Shown here: positions 1 through 6,960 of the stretch, one piece after another
Position numbering within the stretch: the stretch's first letter is position 1
Layout: every line of letters begins with the position of its first letter
Origin: Bacteroidota bacterium
GTDB taxonomy: Bacteria > Bacteroidota > Bacteroidia > Chitinophagales > Chitinophagaceae
Assembly: GCA_023392185.1 (NCBI GenBank)
Contig: JAEVZP010000149.1
Span: 1 to 20,878, forward strand
Direction of reading: 5' to 3'
DNA length: 20,878 nt
Program-made: the position numbers and the translations under genes
Notes under the pieces: generated by a model
Databases searched by the model: none
The model's input: only the letters and a program-made list of their open reading frames with translations
Told to the model about the DNA's origin: nothing

Positions 1-80
1 ATGCCATAAGAATAGAAATAGCGAAGTAAGATAGAATGCTCTTTTTTGCAGACCCCGGAAAGAAGCCTTGCAGAGCGCGG

Positions 81-88
81 CAAATGTA
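81..88 (-). promoter_or_regulatory. Possible -7 promoter box reading off the left edge
   Basis: On the minus strand this reads TACATTTG, a full match to the Bacteroidota -7 consensus TAnnTTTG. No clear -33 TTG is visible 17-23 bases upstream. It would drive a leftward transcript leaving the window; an ATG on the minus strand at position 7 could be that gene's start, but only two codons are visible. An 8-bp match alone is weak evidence. Confidence 0.35.
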
Positions 89-110
89 CTATGCAGGAAC
101 CTTAAAATAA

Positions 111-141
111 GAATGCACGCCCTTTAAAAAGGCGTGCATTC
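111..141 (-). terminator. Intrinsic terminator of the small basic protein gene
   Basis: A perfect 11-bp inverted repeat (GAATGCACGCC at 111-121, its complement at 131-141) encloses a 9-base loop. Read on the minus strand it lies about 35 bases beyond the stop codon at 176 and is followed by a T-rich stretch (TTATTTTAA). Confidence 0.75.
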
Positions 142-150
142 GGGCAGGGA

Positions 151-160
151 TTTCCGGAAA
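151..160. repeat. TTTCCGGAAA palindrome, intergenic copy 1
   Basis: A perfect 10-bp palindrome about 16 bases downstream of the stop codon of the 176-400 gene. It is one of 20 copies of the core TTCCGGAA in this window. Cores start at 152, 2107, 3018, 3306, 3918, 4113, 6105, 11051, 11563, 12074, 13007, 13494, 13829, 14951, 15009, 17418, 18475, 18553, 18599 and 19634. Confidence 0.8.
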
Positions 161-175
161 TTTTCCGAAAAAACG

Positions 176-400
176 CTAAGCTGTTGCGGCAGGTTTGCGG
201 TTATCGGCCTTGCGGGAGTGGTGCCGCTTGATGCCGAGGTAATGACCGGCAAAATGGCCGCTGTGGTCGGTGTCGCCTGCCTGGCGGGCCGCCCGGCGCT
301 TGTCGGCCATTTTAGAAACCAGTTTTTGAGTCGGGCGATACAGCAAGGCAGCTGCGCCGGCAGCGAGGGCTACGATGCCAATGGTTTTAGCGGTTTTCAT
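176..400 (-). CDS. Small basic membrane-anchored protein, function unknown
   Basis: A 74-aa protein I cannot assign to a named family. Residues 5-21 form one hydrophobic Ala/Gly-rich helix (VALAAGAAALLY), which looks like an N-terminal membrane anchor or uncleaved signal. The rest is strongly basic and hydrophilic, rich in Lys, Arg and His, and would lie on one face of the membrane. The general layout resembles small YtxH-like envelope or stress proteins, but sequence similarity is not obvious. It lies about 77 bases downstream of the permease gene on the same strand, separated by a possible hairpin, and has its own strong terminator at 111-141, which supports it being a real gene. No Shine-Dalgarno sequence precedes the ATG, as is normal in Bacteroidota. 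Confidence 0.65.
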   Translation of the reverse strand: MKTAKTIGIVALAAGAAALLYRPTQKLVSKMADKRRAARQAGDTDHSGHFAGHYLGIKRHHSRKADNRKPAATA

Positions 401-422
401 GACTTATAAAGGCGTTTTTGAG

Positions 423-448
423 TTGCGTAAAAAAGGATTTTTACGCAA
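423..448 (-). terminator. AT-rich hairpin after the permease gene, possible terminator
   Basis: An 11-bp perfect inverted repeat (TTGCGTAAAAA at 423-433, complement at 438-448) has a 4-base loop and lies 30 bases past the permease stop. The descending arm carries a run of T only within the stem, with no clean T tract after it. It may terminate weakly or let some transcription through into the small gene at 176-400. Confidence 0.45.
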
Positions 449-477
449 GGTGATAAAACCGTTCCAGACCGGAAAGC

Positions 478-1980
478 TTAGACATCTGCCTTTTGCCCGG
501 CTTTCCGCAGCTTGCTGTGCTTCACGCTGTAGCCAAAATAAATAATCATCCCCAGGGCCAGCCAGCCGGCAAGGCGCAGCCAGTTGGTCCAACCGAGGCC
601 GAAAATCATGGCCGTACACACCAGAATGCCCAGGATCGGTATAAGTGGCACCAACGGCGTTCGGAATTTCCGGGGCATATCGGGTTCTTTTTTCCGCAGG
701 ATAATCACCGCCAGACAAACCAGAATAAAGGCAAACAAGGTGCCGATAGAGGTCATATCGCCTACAATATCGCCCGGAACAAAAGCGGCAAACGCGCCTA
801 CCAGAACCATAATAATCAGGTTGGCCCGGTAAGGGGTGTGGAATTTGGGGTGCAGTTTTGAAAATACCGGCGGCATGAGTCCGTCGCGGCTCATGGAGTA
901 AAACACGCGGCTTTGCCCCAGCAGCATCACCAGAATGACCGAGGTAAAGCCTGCCAGAATGGCCACGGTAACGAGTTTTCCAAGCCATTCATAGCCCGGC
1001 ATATAGGTCGCAATGGCGGCGGCCACCGACGCTTCCTTCCCCGTAGTCCGGAAAAATTCCAGCGGCGCGAGGCCGGTCAGCACGTGGGAGAACAAGACAT
1101 ACAACACCGTACAAATCACCAGGGAGCCGAGAATGCCAATGGGCATGGCGCGCTTCGGATCTTTGGTTTCCTGCGCGGCCGTACTGACCGCATCAAAACC
1201 GATAAAGGCAAAGAAGACCACACCCGCTGCGCCGAGAATTCCCATGATACCACCAAAGCTGTGGTTGATGCCCTGGTGGTCGGTATAAATGCCCGGTTCG
1301 GGAATGTAAGGCGTGTGGTGGGCGGGATTGATAAACTGCCAGCCAAAGGCAATCAGCAAGAGCACAATACCCACTTTTACGATCACAAAAATATTATTGA
1401 CTACCGCCGACTCGTGGATGCCCCGGATCAGCAGCAGGCTCATGGCGGTTACAATCCCGAGGGCCGGAAGATTGATAATCCCATGATGCACGACTCCGGC
1501 CGCATCGGGTATGCTGTGTTCAAAGGGACTGTGACTCCATTCATAGGGAATGGGGTTCAGGTGCATCACATGAATCAGAAAGTGATTGAGGTATTCACTC
1601 CAGGCAATGCCCACGGTAGCGGCACCCACGGCATACTCCAGAATCAGATCCCAGCCAATCACCCAGGCCAGCATCTCGCCCATGGTGGCATAGGTATAGG
1701 TGTAGGCAGAGCCGGAAATGGGAATAGAAGACGACAATTCAGCATAACAAAGGCCGGCAAACGCACAGCCGATGGCGGCAATGACAAAGCCCAGCGTAAC
1801 GGAAGGGCCGGCGTTTTGGGCGGCGGCAGCAGCGGTGCGGACAAACAGTCCGGCGCCGATAATAGCCCCGATGCCAAGTGCTACGAGCGCACCCGGTCCC
1901 AAGGTTCGTTTAAGGCCCTGCTCGGAAGCACCAGCCTCTTCCAAAAGTTGTGAAAGCGGTTTTCTAAGAAAGTTCCCCAT
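478..1980 (-). CDS. APC-superfamily amino acid permease (cationic amino acid transporter type)
   Basis: A 500-aa polytopic inner-membrane protein expected to import amino acids with proton or cation coupling. The family signature is clear: the first membrane helix carries GIGAIIGAGLFVRT (about residues 36-49), TM2 carries SGSAYTYTYATMGE, and the mid-protein loop has FIGFDAVSTAAQETKDPKRAMP, typical of the cationic amino acid transporter branch that includes B. subtilis YfnA. About twelve hydrophobic segments can be counted, and the length is normal. The long loop around residues 150-170 (ending in HHGIINLP) is characteristic of Bacteroidota members. The ATG at 1978-1980 precedes MGNFLRKPLSQLLEE, a usual amphipathic N-terminus. 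The actual substrate cannot be read from sequence. The gene is divergent from the secreted protein gene at 2233. Confidence 0.9.
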   Translation of the reverse strand: MGNFLRKPLSQLLEEAGASEQGLKRTLGPGALVALGIGAIIGAGLFVRTAAAAAQNAGPSVTLGFVIAAIGCAFAGLCYAELSSSIPISGSAYTYTYATMGEMLAWVIGWDLILEYAVGAATVGIAWSEYLNHFLIHVMHLNPIPYEWSHSPFEHSIPDAAGVVHHGIINLPALGIVTAMSLLLIRGIHESAVVNNIFVIVKVGIVLLLIAFGWQFINPAHHTPYIPEPGIYTDHQGINHSFGGIMGILGAAGVVFFAFIGFDAVSTAAQETKDPKRAMPIGILGSLVICTVLYVLFSHVLTGLAPLEFFRTTGKEASVAAAIATYMPGYEWLGKLVTVAILAGFTSVILVMLLGQSRVFYSMSRDGLMPPVFSKLHPKFHTPYRANLIIMVLVGAFAAFVPGDIVGDMTSIGTLFAFILVCLAVIILRKKEPDMPRKFRTPLVPLIPILGILVCTAMIFGLGWTNWLRLAGWLALGMIIYFGYSVKHSKLRKAGQKADV

Positions 1981-2032
1981 AGGTTCGGTTTGGAAATAAA
2001 GCTGTCCAAACTAAGCCATAAACGGCAGGCAG

Positions 2033-2063
2033 CAAAGACAAAACTTTAAAATTGCTTCCAAAA
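2033..2063 (-). promoter_or_regulatory. Candidate promoter of the amino acid permease
   Basis: On the minus strand a -33-like TTTTG (2059-2063) is followed after 18 bases by TGTCTTTG (2033-2040), one mismatch from TAnnTTTG. Transcription would begin about 45 bases before the permease ATG. Spacing fits the Bacteroidota sigma factor; experimental support is absent. Confidence 0.4.
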
Positions 2064-2106
2064 GGGCCGCAAAACAGGTCGGGTTTCCGGTCTCCGGAAG
2101 GATTGG

Positions 2107-2114
2107 TTCCGGAA
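2107..2114. repeat. TTCCGGAA palindrome, copy in a divergent promoter region
   Basis: A core copy of the iterated octamer, with two partial TCCGGA copies nearby (2093 and 2191). It is the only intergenic full copy that is not close to a gene 3' end or in the 18.4-18.6 kb cluster, lying between two divergent genes. Confidence 0.75.
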
Positions 2115-2232
2115 AATTAAAAGCATTTTCAAGTGCGCAGCCGGGCATTCGCAGCTTCCTGGTTAAGTGAAATTTACGTTACAAATAGTCTCCGGAAACG
2201 GCATCTCCTAAAATTGCCGTAGGTTTACGCCC

Positions 2233-2997
2233 ATGACCCGCCTGAAGGTATTTGCCGGATTTTTTCTCGTTCTGATTCTCTCATTTTCTACTCGTTCTCA
2301 CGCGCAGCCCCAGCTCCCGGATATGGTCAGCGCCACGCAAAAAGGCCTTGTTGTATTGGGCTGGACGGCGCAGTTCGACGGCATCAAATCGATCGCCGTG
2401 CAGCGCTCTTCCGATTCGGTGTATAATTTCACGACCATTGGCTTTGTCAAAAACCTGAAGAAAGGTCCCCAGGGCTTTATCGACGGTCACCCGATGCCGG
2501 GGAAAAACTACTACCGGCTGTATATCGCTTTCTCCTCTGACCTTACCTGGATTTCCAACCGCACGCTGGTGGTAGTGGACAGTGCACAGATTCTGGCTGC
2601 CGGGGTGGTTCCTACCAACGATTCCCTGCAACGCCTGGTAAATAATATATTGCCGGCGCTCGCCAATGCCAAAGTAGATTCTACGACCGGCTGGGTGATC
2701 GGTGCCCCCGTGGCGTTACCTAAGTTGTCAACCGCCGCACCTGCAATCATACCTTCGCCCTACGTTTTTACCAATCCTTTTACCGGTCACATCAATATTG
2801 AGTTGCCCAACATTCCCGAGCATCAATATGCCGTCCATTTCTATGATGGCGCCGACAAACTGATTCTGGATTTGCCACGGGTGCCGGAGTCGTCGGTAGT
2901 GCTCGACAAGCGCAATTTTCAGAAGAAAGGCATTTTCCGGTTTGACATCCTCCGCGACCAGAAAAAATGGGAAAAGGGCTATATCTCGGTGTATTGA
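2233..2997 (+). CDS. Secreted protein with fibronectin-like N-terminus and T9SS-like C-terminus, function unknown
   Basis: A 254-aa exported protein. Residues 1-24 are a signal peptide (hydrophobic core FFLVLILSF, cleavage probably SHA|Q). Residues 30-120 are beta-rich, with GLVVLGWTAQFDGIKSIAVQRS, MPGKNYYRLYIAF and a trailing VVV strand, the pattern of a fibronectin type III-like fold used in cell-surface proteins. A Pro/Ala linker leads to residues 177-254, beginning YVFTNPFTG and ending KKGIFRFDILRDQKKWEKGY. That tail resembles the plan of a type A T9SS sorting domain (NP..G, a 'YD..dKLIL' strand, a final 'G.yr..i' strand) but is divergent. It may be surface-exported, or simply periplasmic. 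A box-like TAGGTTTA ends only 5 bases before the ATG, so the real promoter position is unclear. It is convergent with the SirB1-type gene, with 35 bases between stops. Confidence 0.7.
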   Translation: MTRLKVFAGFFLVLILSFSTRSHAQPQLPDMVSATQKGLVVLGWTAQFDGIKSIAVQRSSDSVYNFTTIGFVKNLKKGPQGFIDGHPMPGKNYYRLYIAFSSDLTWISNRTLVVVDSAQILAAGVVPTNDSLQRLVNNILPALANAKVDSTTGWVIGAPVALPKLSTAAPAIIPSPYVFTNPFTGHINIELPNIPEHQYAVHFYDGADKLILDLPRVPESSVVLDKRNFQKKGIFRFDILRDQKKWEKGYISVY

Positions 2998-3016
2998 GCG
3001 CCTTCCCGATATTATT

Positions 3017-3026
3017 TTTCCGGAAA
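3017..3026. repeat. TTTCCGGAAA palindrome between convergent stop codons
   Basis: This is nearly the only distinctive element in the 35-base gap between two convergent genes: it is 19 bases from one stop and 6 from the other. Its location supports a role at gene 3' ends. Confidence 0.8.
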
Positions 3027-3032
3027 TAAAGC

Positions 3033-3935
3033 TCAGAAAATGTCTTCCGGCTCTTCGGAGATCAGCTTCCGCAGCAGGCGCACTTCGGCAGCCTTTTCTT
3101 CTTTTTTCTGTCCTTCATAGGCAATCGCCAGGGCTTCGAGCATCTGCCGCATGATTTTCCGGGGGGGCAGCGGCACGTAATAGCGTGCTGACTGCACCGC
3201 ACCGGTTTTGCGGAGGTAAGCCGCCACATCAAAAGGAGAATAGATATTTCCATTGACCGGATCGAGATAAAAGCGAATGTGCCGGGCCAGATCTGTGCTG
3301 TCTTCTTCCGGAATTTCTCCGGGTGAGCCATTCATATAAGCCAGCAGAAACTGCTGTGGAATGCTAACGGCAAAAAGCGGTACATCGAGCCGTTCGCAGA
3401 GCGCCAGATACAGCACACCGAGCGAGAATGCATTTCCCTGCCGGCTGTCGAGCAGCGCGTTGAGGAAGAAAGGGGCCGGTTGCCGGCGCGAGAGTTCGCT
3501 GCCCTGCAGCCGGTAATAGCCATAGAGCACCGAGTTCAGCGCATTGACCTGCTCAATGGGCGAAAGATATGTGTTGATTTCGAGCCAAGCGTTGAGCCGG
3601 ACGCGTTCAAACTGCGTCAGTACATTTTCGATCCGCAGGCCGGGATAAGCGTAGCGGCTTAGCAGGATCGCGCCCTGAAGCAGGTCTGGCATTTCAGCTG
3701 CGTCCCATTCCCGGAAATCGTCGCTCAGTTCGGAGAAGTGAACGCGGTGAATAAGCGTCTCCAGCCGCCCCTGTAAAGCTTCGTCGTGGCTGTGTGCCCA
3801 GGCTTTTTCGAGTTGTGGGATAGCTTCGTTGCCATAGGCAAGGATCCGGGCCACCACAGCGCCAGCCACCTCCTCGTCGGGGTCGTCAAGCAGGTGCAGC
3901 AGGGCTTTGAGTTGCTTTTCCGGAATCATAGACAT
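3033..3935 (-). CDS. SirB1/transglutaminase-core2 family protein with HEAT-like N-terminus
   Basis: A soluble protein of about 300 aa. The N-terminal 65 residues form two helical, HEAT-like repeats (LLDDPDEEVAGAVVARILAY and a second starting EAIPQLEKAW). The central part, from LLQGAILLSRYAYPGL to PQQFLLAY, matches the SirB1-type transglutaminase-like core (Transglut_core2): an LxxIN-type segment (LNAWLEINTYLSPIEQVNALN), then SRQGNAFSLGVLYLALCERLDVPLFAVSIPQQFLLAY. Most members keep a His in the 'PxHF' motif; here it reads PQQF, so the fold may be retained without an active His. The C-terminal 70 residues are helical. I chose the ATG at 3935 (MSMIPEKQL); one at 3929 is nearly as likely, and the frame extending to 3983 adds residues unlike the family. 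Its cellular role is unknown. Confidence 0.75.
   Translation of the reverse strand: MSMIPEKQLKALLHLLDDPDEEVAGAVVARILAYGNEAIPQLEKAWAHSHDEALQGRLETLIHRVHFSELSDDFREWDAAEMPDLLQGAILLSRYAYPGLRIENVLTQFERVRLNAWLEINTYLSPIEQVNALNSVLYGYYRLQGSELSRRQPAPFFLNALLDSRQGNAFSLGVLYLALCERLDVPLFAVSIPQQFLLAYMNGSPGEIPEEDSTDLARHIRFYLDPVNGNIYSPFDVAAYLRKTGAVQSARYYVPLPPRKIMRQMLEALAIAYEGQKKEEKAAEVRLLRKLISEEPEDIF
3306..3313. repeat. TTCCGGAA inside the SirB1-type gene
   Basis: Read by the gene as I-P-E-E (ATT CCG GAA GAA). A second in-gene copy lies at 3918-3925, read as I-P-E-K next to the start codon. Confidence 0.7.
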
Positions 3936-4045
3936 CTTGACTAACAAAAAGACTTTTGGCAAGGTTGAACCCACTGCTCCCAAGCGGGCAATTATCCTGC
4001 CAGCAAGGGCGCAGCGCTTTCAAAAACTTTTTTAGAAAAGAAAAA

Positions 4046-4100
4046 GCCGCTGCCGCGCTGTTATTCCCCATGATCCACAAGACAGCAGCGCAGCAGCGGC
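4046..4100 (-). terminator. topA transcription terminator
   Basis: A GC-rich imperfect inverted repeat pairs GCCGCTGCCGCGCTGTT (4046-4062) with 4082-4100, around a loop of about 19 bases. On the minus strand it lies about 30 bases past the topA stop and is followed directly by a T-rich run (TTTTTCTTTT). A T run also follows on the plus strand, so it could act in both directions, though no plus-strand gene reaches it. Confidence 0.75.
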
Positions 4101-4111
4101 GGTTGAATTTT

Positions 4112-4121
4112 TTTCCGGAAA
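4112..4121. repeat. TTTCCGGAAA palindrome just past topA
   Basis: It lies 9 bases beyond the topA stop codon and before the terminator hairpin. It is part of the 20-copy iterated octamer set. Confidence 0.8.
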
Positions 4122-4130
4122 TGCCGCCTT

Positions 4131-6761
4131 TTATTTCTTTTTCGCAGTGGTTTTGGAGGCAGTCGTGCGGGCAGCCGTTTTCTTGGCTGCCGGCTTCTTG
4201 GCCGCCGCTTTTTTGGGAGCTGCTTTTTTGGCTGTGGCGCCGGCGGCGGCCCGCGTTTTCTTTTCGAAAGCGCCCGGCATCTGGGTCTCGATCATTTTCT
4301 TTACTTCATCGAGCGTCAGGGCAGCTGCTTCTTCGGCGCTCATGCGCGAGCCGTCGGGCCGGCGGTCGAGGTTGAGCATCTTTTTGCCAAAGCGGATAAA
4401 AGGCCCCCAGCGTCCATTCTCAATCGAGATCTTCTCGGCTTCCCACAGGCGGATATAGCGGCTGGCTTCTTTTTCCAGCTTTTGGGAGATGAGCGTGTGG
4501 ATATCGGCCTCCGAAAGGTTGTTGAAGTCGTATTGCCGCGGCACGTTGATATACAGGTCTTCCCACTTGAGGAAAGGCCCAAAGCGGCCGGTGCCTTTGG
4601 TAACCGGTTTTTCCCGGAAATGCGCCACCGGCGCATCGGCTTTTTCTTTCTCGGCGATGGCTGCCAGGGCCGTTTCATAATCCACCGTTGACGGGTCGGT
4701 GCCTTTGGGCAGGGAAATGAATTTCTCGCCCCAGCGCACATAAGGCCCGAAGCGGCCCACATTGACGGCCACCTCCTGCCCTTCGTGTTCTCCCAGGGTC
4801 AGCGGCAGCTTGAAGAGGTCGAGGGCTTCTTCGTAGGTAATGGTTTCGATGCGTTGCCCTTCACGCAGGCGGGCATAGCGGGGTTTCTCGTCATTGTCTT
4901 CGCTGCTGCCGATCTGCACCATAGGTCCGAAGCGGCCCAGCCGGGCAATGACGGGCTTGCCGCTTTCCGGGTCTTTACCCAGCACCCGCTCCCCGGCAGC
5001 ACGGCCGCCGGTTTCGAGTACCTGCGCCACCGTGTGGTGAAAAGGCTGGTAAAAGGCGTCGATCATCTCCTGCCATTCCATGCGCCCCTGCGCAATTTCG
5101 TCAAACTCCTCTTCGATCCGGGCGGTGAACTTATAATCCATCACCCGCTCGAAATGAGCCAGCAGAAAGTCGGTTACGACAATGCCGAGGTCGGTTGGAA
5201 ACAGCTTTGCTTTTTCGGCGCCGGTATTTTCGCTTAGTTGGTTTGTTGCGATTTCGTTGTCTCGCAGCACCAGTTGCTGATAAGCGCGCGCTACGCCTTC
5301 TTTATCGCGGCGCTCTACATAGCCGCGCTGCTGAATGGTGGAAATGGTAGCGGCATAGGTAGAGGGACGGCCGATGCCCAGCTCTTCCAGCTTTTTAACA
5401 AGCGAAGCCTCTGTATAGCGCGGTTGTGGACGGGTAAAGCGTTCGGTGGCGCGCAACTCTTTAAAATCGAGCAGCTGACCGGCACGGAGCGGTGGCAGAA
5501 CGCCTTCTTTTTGCTCTTCGCCGTCTTCATCGTCGCGCCCTTCTGAATACACCCGGATAAAACCGTCGAAGCGGATCACCTCGCCGGTGGCAGTCAGGGC
5601 CACCTCCGGCACGGTGGAAATGTTGATCCTGGCAATGGTACGCTCCAGCTGGGCGTCTGCCATCTGCGAGGCCATGGTGCGTTTCCAGATCAGTTCATAG
5701 AGGCGCTGGCCGTCGGCATCGGGGATGCGCTGCGCCATCATATCCGTGGGGCGGATAGCTTCGTGTGCTTCCTGTGCTGATTCGTTTTTGTTTTTGAAGC
5801 GCCGCTGCTGATGGTATTTCTCGCCATATTGGGCCAGAATCGCCTTGCGGGTGCCTTCGAGTGCGGTATCGGAAAGATTCACCGAGTCGGTCCGCATATA
5901 GGTGATATGGCCGTGCTCATAGAGCGATTGGGCTACCCGCATGGTGCGCGTCACGGAATAACCCAGCTTGCGGCTGGCTTCCTGCTGGAGGGTGGAAGTG
6001 GTAAACGGGGCAGCAGGCGTGCGCTTGGCCGGCTTTACCTGCACGTCGCTCACCTTATAGGAAGCGTTCTTGCAGCGCTCCAGAAAAGCCTGTGCGTCCT
6101 TTTGTTCCGGAAATTTATCCGGCCCTTCCGCCTTAAAGACAACCGGCTTTTGGGCATGATCCGGTGCGGCAAAAATCCCTTCTATCTTAAAAGAAGAGGT
6201 GGCTTCAAACTGATTGATTTCGCGCTCGCGCTCCACCAGAATACGCACCGCCACGCTCTGCACACGACCGGCCGACAGCTTTCCCTGGATTTTGCGCCAC
6301 AGCACCGGCGACATTTCGAAGCCTACCAACCGGTCGAGCACCCGGCGGGCCTGTTGCGCATTCACGAGGTCCATATTGACCGTGCGGGGCTTTTCGACTG
6401 CCTTGCGGATGGCCGGCTTGGTGATTTCGTGGAAAACGATGCGCTTCGTATCGGAAGGGTCGAGGTCGAGCACTTCACACAGGTGCCAGGAGATCGCTTC
6501 TCCTTCTCGATCCTCATCCGTTGCCAGCCATACTTCGTCTGATTTACGGGCGAGGCTGCGCAGTTCGGATACCACCCGCTGTTTGTCTTCACTGATAAGA
6601 TAAGTGGGCTCGTAGCCGTGCTGAATATCGATGCCCATTCCTTCTTTGGCGAGGTCACGGATATGGCCGAAGCAGGATTTAACCACAAAGTCGGCTCCCA
6701 GAATTTTTTCTATCGTTTTGGCTTTCGCCGGAGATTCTACTATCAAAAGGTTTTTGGCCAT
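4131..6761 (-). CDS. topA: DNA topoisomerase I (type IA) with Lys/Ala-rich tail
   Basis: This 876-aa enzyme relaxes negative supercoils by nicking and passing one strand. The TOPRIM domain begins LLIVESPAKAKTI (Glu9) and holds the metal-binding TDEDREGE (Asp82, Asp84, Glu86). The catalytic tyrosine is Tyr288 in HITYMRTDSVNLS. LVGFEMSPVLWRKI and KLSAGRVQSVAVRILVERE (about 146-178) and GIGRPSTYAATISTIQ (about 462-477) are further type IA signatures. In place of zinc fingers the C-terminus carries four GRFGP-type repeats (near 609, 669, 725 and 783), which bind single-stranded DNA in such enzymes. Residues from about 836 on are an H1-like tail of Lys, Ala and Thr, probably a nonspecific DNA contact. 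The start gives the canonical MAKNLLIVESPAKAKTI. The gene appears monocistronic, with its own terminator. In-gene TTCCGGAA at 6105 is read F-P-E-Q. Confidence 0.98.
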   Translation of the reverse strand: MAKNLLIVESPAKAKTIEKILGADFVVKSCFGHIRDLAKEGMGIDIQHGYEPTYLISEDKQRVVSELRSLARKSDEVWLATDEDREGEAISWHLCEVLDLDPSDTKRIVFHEITKPAIRKAVEKPRTVNMDLVNAQQARRVLDRLVGFEMSPVLWRKIQGKLSAGRVQSVAVRILVEREREINQFEATSSFKIEGIFAAPDHAQKPVVFKAEGPDKFPEQKDAQAFLERCKNASYKVSDVQVKPAKRTPAAPFTTSTLQQEASRKLGYSVTRTMRVAQSLYEHGHITYMRTDSVNLSDTALEGTRKAILAQYGEKYHQQRRFKNKNESAQEAHEAIRPTDMMAQRIPDADGQRLYELIWKRTMASQMADAQLERTIARINISTVPEVALTATGEVIRFDGFIRVYSEGRDDEDGEEQKEGVLPPLRAGQLLDFKELRATERFTRPQPRYTEASLVKKLEELGIGRPSTYAATISTIQQRGYVERRDKEGVARAYQQLVLRDNEIATNQLSENTGAEKAKLFPTDLGIVVTDFLLAHFERVMDYKFTARIEEEFDEIAQGRMEWQEMIDAFYQPFHHTVAQVLETGGRAAGERVLGKDPESGKPVIARLGRFGPMVQIGSSEDNDEKPRYARLREGQRIETITYEEALDLFKLPLTLGEHEGQEVAVNVGRFGPYVRWGEKFISLPKGTDPSTVDYETALAAIAEKEKADAPVAHFREKPVTKGTGRFGPFLKWEDLYINVPRQYDFNNLSEADIHTLISQKLEKEASRYIRLWEAEKISIENGRWGPFIRFGKKMLNLDRRPDGSRMSAEEAAALTLDEVKKMIETQMPGAFEKKTRAAAGATAKKAAPKKAAAKKPAAKKTAARTTASKTTAKKK
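6105..6112. repeat. TTCCGGAA inside topA
   Basis: Read in frame as F-P-E (TTT CCG GAA). It is the last copy before a 4.9-kb stretch with no full copy (6113-11050). Confidence 0.7.
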
Positions 6762-6884
6762 AATGCGCGCTACTTTAGTAACCGTCTTTATTCAATAACA
6801 ATTTTCGGGGCAAATGGATGGCCCGGAGCGGTGCAATAATAGGGGTTTTGGTTTGGACGAACGGCAAAGGGACCTTCAAAAAAG

Positions 6885-6916
6885 AAAACCGCCCCGATAG
6901 ATATCGGAGCGGTTTT
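6885..6916 (-). terminator. Terminator of the T9SS cargo gene
   Basis: A 15-bp inverted repeat with a single mismatch (AAAACCGCCCCGATA at 6885-6899, TATCGGAGCGGTTTT at 6902-6916) lies about 45 bases after the stop of the 6961 gene. On the minus strand it is followed by CTTTTTT. The A/T outer arms would also suit rightward termination, but no rightward gene ends here. Confidence 0.85.
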
Positions 6917-6960
6917 CGAAGATTTCGGGTTCGGCAATCTGCCGAAAAAAAGCGAAAATC

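Noticed and set aside
1..7. Possible leftward gene start at the left edge
   Set aside because: Only an ATG and one further codon are visible, too little to call a gene; the upstream -7 box is listed instead.
404..988. 194-aa frame on the same strand as the permease, different frame
   Set aside because: Overlaps the C-terminal half of the permease; Arg/Tyr/Gly-rich composition typical of an out-of-frame reading.
913..1953. Long open frame (346 aa) on the plus strand opposite the permease
   Set aside because: Low-complexity, His/Gly/Asn-rich translation with no family look; it is the antisense shadow of a clear permease gene.
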